DNA from: Acetivibrio cellulolyticus CD2
GTDB lineage: Bacteria; Bacillota; Clostridia; Acetivibrionales; Acetivibrionaceae
Reading direction: 5' to 3'
NCBI RefSeq assembly: GCF_000179595.2
Contig: NZ_JH556659.1
Span: 567,906 to 631,905 of the forward strand
DNA: 64,000 nucleotides
The position numbers were made by a program, and so were the translations under genes. Shown in pieces: positions 9,393 to 18,674 of this stretch. Below the pieces are notes generated by a model. It ran no database searches. It was not told the DNA's origin and was given only the letters and a program-made list of their open reading frames with translations. The stretch's first letter is position 1. The number at the start of each line of letters is the position of its first letter.

Positions 9393-10049
9393 ATGGATCA
9401 ATACCAGCTTTATAGAACTCAGAATCTTCAATTGGGTATGAAGGCTCCGGAATTTACTGCACAAACTACTTTTGGAGAGCTAAAGCTTTCAGAATTAACA
9501 GGGAAATGGATTGTTTTCTTTTCGCATCCTGGAGATTTCACTCCCATTTGTACAACAGAGTATATCGCATTTGCACAGATGGCACCTTACTTTGCACAGC
9601 GGAATGTTCAGCTTCTAGGTTTAAGCATAGACAGTAATCCTTCCCATTTGGCTTGGGTATATAACATCTACAAAAATACAGGTATTACTATTCCTTTTCC
9701 AATTGTTGCAGATAGGGACGGTTCAATAGCAAGGCTCTATGGAATGATAGCTGCAAGTGTTAGTGCAACTGAAACAGTTAGAACTGTTTTCATTATAGAT
9801 GATAAACAGGTAATAAGGGCAATGTTGAATTATCCCCTAACAAATGGTCGGAATATTCCTGAAATATTAAGGTTGGTAGATGCGTTGCAGACAACAGACA
9901 GGGAAAATGTTGTAACACCGGCAAACTGGTGTCCAGGTCAGGCTGTGGTTGTTAAACCTCCGAAGACTTACAATGAGTTGCTGGAAAGAATAAAATGTCC
10001 TCAAGGGTTAAAATGCATGGATTGGTATTTGTGTTGTAAAAAAGAGTGA
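9393..10049 (+). CDS. Peroxiredoxin (AhpC/TSA superfamily, Prx6-like)
   Basis: Cytosolic thiol peroxidase of 218 residues. The active site is PGDFTPICTTEY, with the peroxidatic Cys near residue 54 and the conserved Thr three residues before it. The long C-terminal domain (PANWCPGQAVVVKPPKTYNEL) marks the Prx6 type. The last 20 residues carry a Cys cluster (KCPQGLKCMDWYLCC) that could supply resolving thiols. The start is set by AAAGGGG. It is monocistronic between two divergent or convergent genes. In an obligate anaerobe it would detoxify peroxide after oxygen exposure. Confidence 0.92.
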   Translation: MDQYQLYRTQNLQLGMKAPEFTAQTTFGELKLSELTGKWIVFFSHPGDFTPICTTEYIAFAQMAPYFAQRNVQLLGLSIDSNPSHLAWVYNIYKNTGITIPFPIVADRDGSIARLYGMIAASVSATETVRTVFIIDDKQVIRAMLNYPLTNGRNIPEILRLVDALQTTDRENVVTPANWCPGQAVVVKPPKTYNELLERIKCPQGLKCMDWYLCCKKE

Positions 10050-10091
10050 AATACCGTATTGGTAATCACAAACAAGGTATTAAGTCCTGCA

Positions 10092-10808
10092 TTAAACCGT
10101 ACTTTTGAGTAGGGTATTTGCTTGAATATCCTTACAGGTTGTATTTATTTCATAGCCTGCTCCGCGATGGGTAGTTATAACTACATTTGAGCCAATATAT
10201 TCTAACTTCTTCCTCAAAAAAGATATATAAACTTCAACATGATTAGCTCCTGCACTGGAGTCAAAGCCCCAAAGCTTTTCTATAATCCTTTCTTTAGGAG
10301 AGATAATGCCTTTTCTGCGTATAAGGAATTCTAAAAGCTCACATTCACGGCAGGTTAGGGCAACTTCTGATTGTTCTGTTGATAATTTGAGACTGGCAGT
10401 ATTAAGTTCAATATCTCCATAAACTAATATATTATTTGAAAATAACTCTCCTTTACGCCTCCCTAATGCACGAACACGCGCTAGTAATTCATCAAGAGAA
10501 AATGGTTTTACAAGGTAATCATCTGCTCCGCTGTCAAGGCCTGCAACTTTAGCAGATATTTCACTTCGGGCACTTAACAATATAACAGGTGTTGTAATCC
10601 TTATTTTCCTCAGCCTTTGAAGAACAGTCATACCATCAGTTTTGGGAAGTACAACATCAAGGAGAATAATATCATATATACCTGTTAGAGCAAAATCTAT
10701 GCCATCATCGCCGTTATTTACACAAGTCACAGTATAGCTGTTTTTCTTTAGAATTTGACTTAATACTTTAGATAAATAGATATCATTTTCTACTACTAAT
10801 ATACGCAT
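10092..10808 (-). CDS. Orphan response regulator, OmpR/PhoB family
   Basis: 238-residue DNA-binding response regulator. The receiver domain covers about 1-115, with the acidic pocket VEND near the start, phospho-acceptor Asp in IILLDVVLPKTDGM and Lys in DDYLVKPFSLDEL. A PhoB-type winged helix covers about 135-228 (LTCRECELLEFLIRRKG, then NHVEVYISFLRKKL, then THRGAGYEI). The frame is open to 10838, but GGAGG before 10808 and the normal N-terminus MRILVVENDIYLS fix the start. No histidine kinase is adjacent, so its partner is elsewhere or it works alone. It converges on the peroxiredoxin gene. Confidence 0.92.
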   Translation of the reverse strand: MRILVVENDIYLSKVLSQILKKNSYTVTCVNNGDDGIDFALTGIYDIILLDVVLPKTDGMTVLQRLRKIRITTPVILLSARSEISAKVAGLDSGADDYLVKPFSLDELLARVRALGRRKGELFSNNILVYGDIELNTASLKLSTEQSEVALTCRECELLEFLIRRKGIISPKERIIEKLWGFDSSAGANHVEVYISFLRKKLEYIGSNVVITTHRGAGYEINTTCKDIQANTLLKSTV

Positions 10809-11271
10809 GGAATTTTTCCTCCGATTGAATCTAAACATTTATTATGATAAAATAATTAATGAAGGCATACTATTTATATATCACTATAGTATTTCGAGTA
10901 GAAATTGAAGTTTTCTTCGCAAAATTAGAAAAATTCGAAAAATATATAAAAATCATTGCCTAATCAAGGAGAAATATGGGATAATGTGGGGACTTTAAGT
11001 TTCATATAGGTTTTATTTGTATAACGTATTTTAATATTTGGATGCTCTACTATTTAATAAACAATTCTTTGCACTACACACAATATTGAAATTTGTTTTC
11101 GTAATTGTGCAAACATTAGGAAAATATATTTCAAGTCGCTGTTTTATTTCAATTATTTTCAGTATTCCTAATCTTTTTTTGTATTTGCTGTTTATATTGT
11201 TAATTATTAAACAAAGAATTATTATATTTAATATTTATAATAAATTAAAAAATTGAAAAGGGGCGAGTGTA
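10809..11271. other. Divergent regulator / CotH intergenic region
   Basis: 463 very AT-rich bases. A 72-codon frame at 11038-11256 has no ribosome site and only low-complexity hydrophobic content, so it is not called. No clear promoter or structured RNA was recognised. Confidence 0.45.
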
Positions 11272-13992
11272 GTGAGAAAATTTGTATCTGTTTTTCTGGC
11301 TGTTATTATGCTTATGGTCATAATGACGCCATCAGGAGTTTTTTTTGTTTCAGCGGAAAATGGTCAGACCATATTTATCAATGAAATTATGGCAGCCAAT
11401 TCTCAAACTCTTAGGGATGGAGATGTAGATGATCCAGACGAAGGTAGTAAAGGCGGAGCATATTCGGACTGGATTGAAATCTATAATTCCAGCTCAGAAC
11501 CTATTAACTTGAACGGGTATACTTTATCTGATTCCAGTGCAACATGGACCTTTCCTCAAGTGACCATTAAAGCAAGTGGGTATTTGCTGGTTTGGGCTTC
11601 AGACAAAAATAAAGTGGCAAAAGACGGACAGCTGCACGCTAACTTTAAATTGAGTGCTTCTGGCGAAGCGGTTATACTAAAGGCAGCTGATGGTTCTGTT
11701 GTTGATTCTGTTAAATTTATAAGCCTGGCAGAAGATCAATCATATGGACGTAAAACAGATGGTGCCTCAGAATTTGAAACATTTACAAAGTCTACACCAT
11801 TAGGAGCAAATACAAACGGTACTATACTTGTTAAAGCTCCTGTTTTCTCTAAACAGGGAGGATTTTATACAGAGGCCTTTGACTTACAGATTACTTCAGA
11901 AGTTCCAGAAGCTAAAATCTACTATACAACTGATGGTTCCGATCCTGTTCCGGGAGCTTCAGGAACAACTCAATACAGCAGCAGTATAAAAATTAAAAGC
12001 AGAGCAGGTGACGCAAACGTACTTTCAATGGTGCAGAATATATCTAATGACATGTGGAATCCATGGAAGGCACCAAATGGTGAAGTTTTTAAATGTACGA
12101 CATTAAAGGCTGTTGTTGTTCGTGAAGATGGATCAAAGAGTAAGATTGTTACCCATTCATATTTTGTAGACCCAGATATGAAAACAAGATATACTTTGCC
12201 TGTAATATCTCTTGTAACTGACTATGATAACTTATTTGACCCTACTACGGGGATCTATATGAAGTTGAATTCTGAACAAACGGGTGAGGAATGGGAAAGA
12301 CCAGCGCATATAGAGTTTTTCGAGAATGACGGCACTATTGGCTTCTCACAATATATTGGAGTTAGAATGCATGGAGCATGGTCCAGAAAATACCCGCAGA
12401 AGTCATTTAGGTTGTATGCTGATGGGGATTATGGGGATTCAAAAGAATTCAAATACGAGATTTTCCCAGGACTCACTAAAAAAGGTAATGGTAAAAACTT
12501 AAAGAGTTTTGAACGGTTGATTTTAAGAGATGCTGGTAATGACTGGATGTATGCCTATATGAGAGATGAAATGCTGCAAAGTCTTGTATCCCATATAAAA
12601 GGTCTGGATACTCAGGCAGTAAGGCCTGCAATACTGTTTTTAAATGGTGAATACTGGGGTACATACTATATTCGTGAGCGTTATGATAAAGAATATCTTG
12701 AGGATCACTATAATCTTGAAGGTGATAATGTTGCACTACTCGATGTTTTTGATGTCTGTGAAGCTCAGGAAGGGACCGCAGAAGATGCCGCTTCATATAC
12801 AAACGATGTAATAAAATATCTGCAATCAAATTCTATAACTCAGGCTGGAACCTATGAGTATATTAAAACAAAAATTGATGTTGATAACTTTATTAATTAT
12901 TACGTGTCGGAAATTTTCTTTGGCAATACAGACTGGCCAGGAAATAATGTTTCCGTATGGAGATATAAGACGGAAGACGGAGAGTATCATCCAGAAGCTC
13001 CATATGGTCAGGATGGCAGATGGAGATGGTTATTAAAAGATACTGATTATAGTTTTGGGATATATAACAAATCTGTGACGCATGATACGTTGAGATTTGC
13101 AGCTGGTGATACATCGGAAGGATATGCCAACGCATCATGGGCTACATTCTTGTTCAAGAATTTGTTGCAAAATACTGAGTTTAGAAACAAATTTATAAAC
13201 TGTTTTGCAGACCAATTAAATACATCATTTGTTTCTGATCGGGTAATTCAGTTTATAAATAATTTTGAAGCTACTCTTTCACCAGAAATGCTTGAGCACG
13301 CAAATCGCTGGCAATATATTAAAATGACTGCTACAACTGCGAAGGATACAACATGGAGCCAGAATGTTCAGGTAATGAGGGATTATGCTAAAAACCGTCC
13401 ATCAAATGTTGTTCAGTTTATAAAAAATAAATTCAGCAGCAATGGAGTAACAGGAACAGCTAATATAACTTTAAAAACCGATTGTGCACAAGGATATGTT
13501 AGAATAAATACAATTGATATAAAGTCAACCACTCCAAGTGTTATAGATCCAAGTTCATGGACTGGCATGTATTTTACTGGTATACCTGTAACTGTAACAG
13601 CAATACCGGCAACTGGGTATGTGTTTGACCATTGGGAAGGGGTTACTGGTAATTCTGATACTGTAACATTTACCCATACTGGAAACATAAGTATAACAGC
13701 TGTTTTCAAGCCAGCTACAGCAATATCACCTACGCCCACAACAACAATATCTACATCGACTCCGTCACCTACACCTACAAATAGTAGTGTTTGCGGTGAT
13801 GTAAATCAGGATGGTTCTTTCAATTCAATAGATTTTGGATTTGTAAGAATGTATCTGCTAGGAATTAAAAATGATAATATTATTAATATAGCAGCTGGGG
13901 ATGTTGATGCTAATGGCGCTCTTAATGCAATAGATTTTGCATATATGAGACAGCGTTTATTAGGTATAATCATTAAGTTTCCTGCTGAATAG
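11272..13992 (+). CDS. Dockerin-bearing CotH kinase-family protein with lamin-tail and chitobiase-C domains
   Basis: 906-residue secreted multidomain protein with a GTG start behind AAAAGGGG. Domains in order: signal peptide (about 1-28); lamin-tail domain (about 30-150, INEIMAANS and SDWIEIYNSS); CHB_HEX_C-type beta domain (about 180-300, IYYTTDGSDPVPGASG); CotH domain (about 310-690, with RMHGAWSRKYPQKSFRLY and the acidic LLKDTDYSFG); a bacterial beta-repeat (about 745-830, ATGYVFDHWEG); a Thr-Pro linker; and a dockerin ([28 protein letters not shown]). CotH of Bacillus is a spore-coat protein kinase. Here the dockerin would place such a domain on the cellulosome. It heads an apparent operon with the VTC and DUF4956 genes. 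Confidence 0.9.
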   Translation: MRKFVSVFLAVIMLMVIMTPSGVFFVSAENGQTIFINEIMAANSQTLRDGDVDDPDEGSKGGAYSDWIEIYNSSSEPINLNGYTLSDSSATWTFPQVTIKASGYLLVWASDKNKVAKDGQLHANFKLSASGEAVILKAADGSVVDSVKFISLAEDQSYGRKTDGASEFETFTKSTPLGANTNGTILVKAPVFSKQGGFYTEAFDLQITSEVPEAKIYYTTDGSDPVPGASGTTQYSSSIKIKSRAGDANVLSMVQNISNDMWNPWKAPNGEVFKCTTLKAVVVREDGSKSKIVTHSYFVDPDMKTRYTLPVISLVTDYDNLFDPTTGIYMKLNSEQTGEEWERPAHIEFFENDGTIGFSQYIGVRMHGAWSRKYPQKSFRLYADGDYGDSKEFKYEIFPGLTKKGNGKNLKSFERLILRDAGNDWMYAYMRDEMLQSLVSHIKGLDTQAVRPAILFLNGEYWGTYYIRERYDKEYLEDHYNLEGDNVALLDVFDVCEAQEGTAEDAASYTNDVIKYLQSNSITQAGTYEYIKTKIDVDNFINYYVSEIFFGNTDWPGNNVSVWRYKTEDGEYHPEAPYGQDGRWRWLLKDTDYSFGIYNKSVTHDTLRFAAGDTSEGYANASWATFLFKNLLQNTEFRNKFINCFADQLNTSFVSDRVIQFINNFEATLSPEMLEHANRWQYIKMTATTAKDTTWSQNVQVMRDYAKNRPSNVVQFIKNKFSSNGVTGTANITLKTDCAQGYVRINTIDIKSTTPSVIDPSSWTGMYFTGIPVTVTAIPATGYVFDHWEGVTGNSDTVTFTHTGNISITAVFKPATAISPTPTTTISTSTPSPTPTNSSVCGDVNQDGSFNSIDFGFVRMYLLGIKNDNIINIAAGDVDANGALNAIDFAYMRQRLLGIIIKFPAE

Positions 13993-14088
13993 TTAATAGT
14001 TATGTGTAAATTAGCAGCTTGACAAAATAATTTAAGATTAGTTTAAGGTTCTCCATGTAAAATAAGATTGTAGAGAGGAGGTAACCTA

Positions 14089-14874
14089 GTGGCTATTGAG
14101 GTTTTTAACAGGTACGAAATTAAATATATGATGGATGGTGAAACATGTGAAAAAGTTCAGCAGCAGCTTATTGAATATATGGAGTTAGATGAATATAACA
14201 AAAAGCATCCTTTTTATACAATAAGTAATATATATTATGACACAGAAGATAATCATCTTATAAGAACTTCACTATCAAAACCAAAATACAAAGAAAAGCT
14301 GAGATTACGTGCATATGGTGTACCTGATGTGGAGGATAAAGTGTACTTAGAGATTAAGAAAAAAGTAAATGGGCTTGTTAATAAGAGAAGGACAAAACTG
14401 GTTTTAAATGAGGCATATGATTTTGTTGCAACGGGAAATAAACCAGAATTAAAGAGCTTTATGAACAAGCAGGTTCTCAATGAGATAGATTATGTAATAA
14501 AGTTATATAAACCTGTACCCAAACTTTATCTTGCATATGATAGAAAAGCGTTTTTTGGAATAAATAACAGAGATTTAAGAATAACCTTTGATACCAATAT
14601 TCGTTCCAGAAGGGAAGATCTAAGGCTTGAAGCGGGTGATTATGGACGTAAATTATTGCCTAGCGATGATCTTTGGCTTATGGAAGTTAAGGCTGAAAAG
14701 ACCATTCCAATATGGCTTTCTAAGATGCTCAGTAATTATAAACTTTTTAAAACCAGTTTTTCAAAATATGGAACAGAGTATAAGACAATGATTCAAGAAA
14801 ATTTATTGGAAGGGGGAAGCAATCAATGGAGGCATTTTTCAATACCGCAACAGAGTCGTTACAGTTATCGCTAG
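14089..14874 (+). CDS. VTC-domain protein (bacterial polyphosphate-polymerase-like, TTM fold)
   Basis: 261 residues, GTG start behind GAGGAGG. The fold shows the charged strands of VTC/triphosphate-tunnel proteins: RYEIKYMM near the N-terminus, EKLRLRAYG, VYLEIKKKVNGLVNKRRTKL, then a C-terminal LMEVKAEKTIPIW. In yeast the related Vtc4 domain makes polyphosphate from ATP. Bacterial members are often annotated as polyphosphate polymerase domain proteins, but their reaction is largely untested. The gene follows CotH by 96 bases and overlaps the next gene by 49 bases, so the two downstream genes are translationally coupled. No membrane segment is seen, so it probably works at the inner face of the DUF4956 protein. 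Confidence 0.88.
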   Translation: MAIEVFNRYEIKYMMDGETCEKVQQQLIEYMELDEYNKKHPFYTISNIYYDTEDNHLIRTSLSKPKYKEKLRLRAYGVPDVEDKVYLEIKKKVNGLVNKRRTKLVLNEAYDFVATGNKPELKSFMNKQVLNEIDYVIKLYKPVPKLYLAYDRKAFFGINNRDLRITFDTNIRSRREDLRLEAGDYGRKLLPSDDLWLMEVKAEKTIPIWLSKMLSNYKLFKTSFSKYGTEYKTMIQENLLEGGSNQWRHFSIPQQSRYSYR

Positions 14875-15509
14875 GTAGTGCAGTACTAACTATTATAGTT
14901 GCATTTGCATTAGGATTGCTTATTAGCTTAACGTATATAAAAACATATTCAAAGGGAAATTATTCTCAAAACTTTGTACTTACATTGATTATGATTCCTT
15001 GTATTATAGCAATTATTATCCTTTTAATAGGTAGTAATATTGCAAGAGCCTTTGGTCTATCGGGAGCATTTTCCATTATCCGGTTCAGAAGTGCTCCAGG
15101 TGATCCTAAGGATATAGCTTACGTGTTTTTTTCAATGGGAGCAGGTCTGGCGTGCGGTGTAGGAGTTTATGGTTATGCAATACTTTTTACTTTAGTGCTT
15201 TGTGCTTTTATGATACTTTTGTGCAAAATTAATTTTGGGGCAAGAAAAACATCAGATAAAATACTAAAGATTATAATACCGGAAGATTTGGACTACCAAG
15301 GTGTATTTGATGATCTTTTTGAGGCTTATACGTACAGGCATGAACTAAAGAAGGTTAAAACAACAGATTTAGGGACTTTATATGAACTTGTTTATATAGT
15401 AAATATGAAACAGAATGTAAGAGAAAAAGAATTTTTAGATGAGATCCGCTGCAGAAACGGCAATTTGAACATTATCTTAGCGATGAATGCAGAACCTGCG
15501 GATTGTTGA
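14826..15509 (+). CDS. DUF4956 family membrane protein
   Basis: 227 residues. Three or four membrane helices lie in the first ~140 residues (LTIIVAFALGLLISLTYI; FVLTLIMIPCIIAIIILLIG; GVYGYAILFTLVLCAFMILL), with the conserved loop SIIRFRSAPGDPKDIAYVFFSMGAGLACG between them. The last ~85 residues are a soluble ferredoxin-like domain. This is the usual DUF4956 layout. The start (GGGGG then ATG) lies inside the VTC gene. From family knowledge, CotH, VTC and DUF4956 genes travel together in many bacteria. The joint function is unknown; an export or channel role for a VTC product is only a guess. Confidence 0.88.
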   Translation: MEAFFNTATESLQLSLGSAVLTIIVAFALGLLISLTYIKTYSKGNYSQNFVLTLIMIPCIIAIIILLIGSNIARAFGLSGAFSIIRFRSAPGDPKDIAYVFFSMGAGLACGVGVYGYAILFTLVLCAFMILLCKINFGARKTSDKILKIIIPEDLDYQGVFDDLFEAYTYRHELKKVKTTDLGTLYELVYIVNMKQNVREKEFLDEIRCRNGNLNIILAMNAEPADC

Positions 15510-15537
15510 TTTGTGTAATATAAAATAAACAGTAAAG

Positions 15538-15573
15538 AAGCCTCTAAACTTTGAATTTAGAGGCTTTTGTTTT
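15538..15573 (+). terminator. Terminator of the CotH-VTC-DUF4956 operon
   Basis: An 11-bp perfect stem (15538-15548 with 15556-15566) with a 7-base loop, followed by TTTTGTTTT. It lies between convergent genes. Confidence 0.85.
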
Positions 15574-15607
15574 ATCTGGTGAAAATGTACTTATCAAAAC
15601 ATACAGG

Positions 15608-16117
15608 CTAATTTACATAAACTTTTGCTTCGTCGGCGTTTGTTACAGGTGTTACATGGCAGTTAACTTCATTAGAAAGTACCTCAATTTTATAGCCCTT
15701 ATATTGGCCGCCATTTGATGTGCTCCAGAAAGGTGCGTAGCATGTAGTTGAAGGCGAGGCTCCCGATTTAGGAGATAGTATAGGATAAATTTCTAAATTC
15801 TTTCCATCAATCGTACAAGTTATAGTACTCTGAAGAGCATATACCAATTCTGAGGATAGCTTGCCGTCCATAGATTGGGGAAGGGTATACCCGTCATAAA
15901 GCAAATTCTGAAGTTTGAAATCCTGACTCTGAAGCATGTAGGATATAACAGCTTTCTGAATAACTAATGCCTGATGTTCGTCTGCTTTTTTTCTTGAATT
16001 ATGTAATACGCCGGTAAACATGCTAAATGCTAAAACTGATAATACTCCAATAATAGCAATAACAATAAGCAATTCAATAAGTGAAAAGCCGCTGTTTCTT
16101 TTGATGATTTTTTTCAT
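15608..16117 (-). CDS. Type IV pilin-like protein (prepilin N-terminal methylation motif)
   Basis: 169 residues. The short basic leader MKKIIKRNSG is followed by the prepilin peptidase signature G/FSLIELLIVIAIIG, with the normal Glu at position +5 and a 20-residue hydrophobic helix. The rest is a soluble domain with two Cys residues (TITCTIDGK, TTCYAPFW). The frame is open to 16171, but GGGAG before 16117 and the standard pilin leader fix the start. No pilus assembly genes are near, so it is an isolated pseudopilin that would depend on a machine encoded elsewhere. The C-terminal half was not recognised. Confidence 0.85.
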   Translation of the reverse strand: MKKIIKRNSGFSLIELLIVIAIIGVLSVLAFSMFTGVLHNSRKKADEHQALVIQKAVISYMLQSQDFKLQNLLYDGYTLPQSMDGKLSSELVYALQSTITCTIDGKNLEIYPILSPKSGASPSTTCYAPFWSTSNGGQYKGYKIEVLSNEVNCHVTPVTNADEAKVYVN

Positions 16118-16508
16118 ACAATATTCTCCCTTGCAAATTAATACAATAAAAATAATATGAGATACAAACAATAAAAATATCTAATATCTAACTATTTATG
16201 TAGTACAAAAAATAACTTATTAATAGAACTTAAGAAAAGAATGTGTAGCACAAAATTACAAAAACTATAAAATAGTTACAAACTACTTATTACTTATTTT
16301 GTAAACCCAATTTTTATCTATAGTTATATTTTATCATTAATTGTTTGGGAAAAACAGTACTTAAAAGGAAAAGAGTGGTAGAATAAAACGAGTTTGTTAC
16401 TAAATAGAGACCAATAAATCTGTAAATAATACCCTTTCTTAGACTTCATATTTTGGCTTTTTATAATAAGTATTTTAGAGAATAAGAAAGGGTTATTATT
16501 TTTACCTT
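16118..16508. other. Pilin / helicase intergenic region
   Basis: 391 bases without a gene. The inverted repeat at 16428-16497 is the only structure seen. The part near 16200-16400 would hold the pilin promoter, but no good boxes were found. Confidence 0.45.
16428..16497. terminator. Long-loop inverted repeat downstream of the helicase gene
   Basis: AATACCCTTTCTTA (16428-16441) pairs with 16483-16497, with one bulged base and a 41-base loop. It starts 11 bases past the helicase stop and could terminate that transcript. The T tract is poor. Confidence 0.45.
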
Positions 16509-18143
16509 TTAGCGGCTTTTCTTTATTGCGCGTTTTTTGTTTGATCTTTGTATTACTATCTTTTTGCCTTTCAATGTATAATTTTTCATGGCTTCCATTA
16601 CTTCAGAAGAATATTCCTTAGGAACTTCCACAAATGTGAATCTATCAAATATATCTATGGCACCAATTAGTTTTCCCGGTAGACTTGTGCATGAGGCAAT
16701 ACTTTCTACTATATGTTTCGGTTGAATTTTACTATCCCTTCCAACGTTTATAAAAAGGCGTACCATTCCTTCTTTAGATCCGGTGTCCTCTTCAATGATA
16801 TCCTGAGCATTTGAGGTTTGATCATTATTCTGATCGAAAATTGTCTTTAACAGTGCAGCAGCGATTTCTAAATTTGTTACATAATTGGTATCAAGATCCT
16901 TAGAGTTAGCCTCATCAAGGACTTTTTCAACATATGATACATATTTGGAAAAGTTGCCTTCTGCAAGAGTATCTTTTACTTTGTTAAGTATTAACCCAAT
17001 TTTTCTTTCCTCAACATCCATTGCAGTAGGAGGTTTGATCAAATGTATTGTAGATTTTGTATATCTTTGTATATCTTTGAGCTTGTGAATTTCGCGTCCT
17101 ACAACGAAAGTGAAAGATTTTCCGGTTTTTCCTGCTCTTCCGGTTCTGCCAATTCTGTGAACATAGTATTCTTCATCGCTTGGTAAATCATAATTGAAGA
17201 CAGCTTCTACATTGTCTACGTCGATGCCGCGTGCAGCCACGTCAGTAGCAATAAGAATATCAATTTGGCCTTTCCTAAACTTTGTCATAACCCTATTTCT
17301 CTGATCCTGCTTCATGTCACCATGAAGTGCTTCAGTAGAGTAACCCCTTGACTGAAGGCTTGAAGTTAATTCATCCACCTGTCTTTTTGTATTACAAAAA
17401 ACCAGGGATAATCCAATATTGTTTGCGTCTATAAGCCTGGATAATATTTCGAGCTTTGATGATTGGCTCACTTCCAAATAGAACTGCTCAATGCTCGGTA
17501 CTGTCATTTGTTTATGTGCAGCTTTGATATGTAAAGGATTTTTTAGATATTTTGAAGTCAGATCCAATATTTCCTTAGGCATCGTAGCTGAAAAAAGTAT
17601 AGTTTGTTTTTCCTCAGGTACCTTTTCCAATATAGTATCAATATCCTCTCTAAAGCCCATATTAAGCATTTCATCAGCTTCATCGAGTATAAGCATCTTT
17701 AAATCTGCCAACTTAAGGGTGCGACGTCTCATGTGATCCATGATGCGTCCGGGTGTTCCAATGATTATCTGAGGACGTTTCTTTAGTGCAGCAATCTGTC
17801 TGTCGATAGGTTGTCCACCATAAACTGGTAGTATCTTGATCCCTTCTTTATATTTTGACACATCTCTTAATTCTTCAGATATCTGAATAGCCAGCTCCCT
17901 TGTTGGACTCAGGATTAATACCTGAATTCCTTCATTTTGGGGATCAAGCATTTCAATGGCAGGTATCCCAAACGCACAGGTTTTTCCTGTACCTGTTTGA
18001 GCTTGTCCAATAAGATCAATTCCTTTAAGAATTTGTGGAATTGTCTGGGACTGAATAGGTGTTGCTTCCTCAAATCCCATATCTGCAATGGCTTTTTGAA
18101 TTTCATCTGATAGATTCAGATCCTTAAAAACTACATTTTCCAT
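16509..18143 (-). CDS. DEAD-box ATP-dependent RNA helicase with DbpA-type RNA-binding domain
   Basis: 544 residues. All helicase motifs are visible: Q motif (GFEEATPIQSQTIP), Walker A AQTGTGKT, PTRELA, TPGRI, DEAD, SAT, ARGID and HRIGRTGRAGK. After the two RecA-like domains (about 1-370) comes a helical linker. Residues about 455-530 (VRLFINVGRDSKIQ to FVEVPKEYSSEVM) form a DbpA-C RNA-binding domain, followed by a basic tail. Such enzymes remodel rRNA during ribosome assembly or in the cold. The start is set by AAAGGAT. A near-consensus promoter at 18335-18363 gives a leader of about 185 bases, as is common for cold-induced helicases. CshA/DeaD/DbpA naming is ambiguous. Confidence 0.93.
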   Translation of the reverse strand: MENVVFKDLNLSDEIQKAIADMGFEEATPIQSQTIPQILKGIDLIGQAQTGTGKTCAFGIPAIEMLDPQNEGIQVLILSPTRELAIQISEELRDVSKYKEGIKILPVYGGQPIDRQIAALKKRPQIIIGTPGRIMDHMRRRTLKLADLKMLILDEADEMLNMGFREDIDTILEKVPEEKQTILFSATMPKEILDLTSKYLKNPLHIKAAHKQMTVPSIEQFYLEVSQSSKLEILSRLIDANNIGLSLVFCNTKRQVDELTSSLQSRGYSTEALHGDMKQDQRNRVMTKFRKGQIDILIATDVAARGIDVDNVEAVFNYDLPSDEEYYVHRIGRTGRAGKTGKSFTFVVGREIHKLKDIQRYTKSTIHLIKPPTAMDVEERKIGLILNKVKDTLAEGNFSKYVSYVEKVLDEANSKDLDTNYVTNLEIAAALLKTIFDQNNDQTSNAQDIIEEDTGSKEGMVRLFINVGRDSKIQPKHIVESIASCTSLPGKLIGAIDIFDRFTFVEVPKEYSSEVMEAMKNYTLKGKKIVIQRSNKKRAIKKSR

Positions 18144-18334
18144 TTTGTTTTATCCTTTATATTTATTTTTATTACTTTCATTAATTCAGGTTGTCAGTAC
18201 TTTTTTAGCTAAGGCATGTATGACTAATTATAAATAATATTAAAATGCACTTAACCTGTTTAAAGCCTCTCATTACTCTTGAAAGGAATGGGTTAAATGA
18301 CATTAGTAAATTCATCTATGTCCATATCTAATAA

Positions 18335-18363
18335 ATTGTATATATAAAATGCCCATTTGTCAA
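18335..18363 (-). promoter_or_regulatory. Strong sigma-A promoter for the DEAD-box helicase
   Basis: On the minus strand TTGACA, exactly 17 bases, then TACAAT. This is a perfect -35 box and a one-mismatch -10 box, about 190 bases before the helicase ATG. Confidence 0.75.
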
Positions 18364-18565
18364 TAAACAGGTTTAGCTTATGTTTTCTAAGACTTTATAC
18401 ATATAAGCTTTCTTTATATTTATACCACTTAGTAAACGAGTTTATTCAAAATATTGTATATTTTCACCGTAGACAGTAGGAAAATGAATAGAATTTCTTA
18501 ACAAGCTTTTGATTATTACATTTTGAAATCTAATAGGCTTTAGCCCGGTTTGATTTTATTAAGTT

Positions 18566-18600
18566 TGCATTAAAATAGCGGGAACTTATTGTGTTCCCGC
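18566..18600 (-). terminator. Terminator of the Ig-GH9-dockerin gene
   Basis: A perfect GC-rich 8-bp stem GCGGGAAC/GTTCCCGC (18578-18585 with 18593-18600) with a 7-base loop. On the minus strand it is followed by TATTTTA. It lies about 75 bases past the stop. Confidence 0.75.
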
Positions 18601-18674
18601 CTCTAAAAACAATATATTTTATATTAATGATAATTGCTTCATAGAGTGAAGCTAACATTGTTGTACTAAACTTA

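Larger units (their letters stand above)
18144..18674. other. Helicase leader and downstream region of the GH9 gene
   Basis: 531 bases without a gene. It holds the helicase promoter (18335-18363) with its long leader, and the terminator of the GH9 gene read towards it (18566-18600). Confidence 0.6.

Noticed and set aside
11038..11256. 72-codon plus-strand frame in the regulator/CotH gap
   Set aside because: No ribosome site, low-complexity AT-rich hydrophobic translation, placed where the CotH promoter should be.
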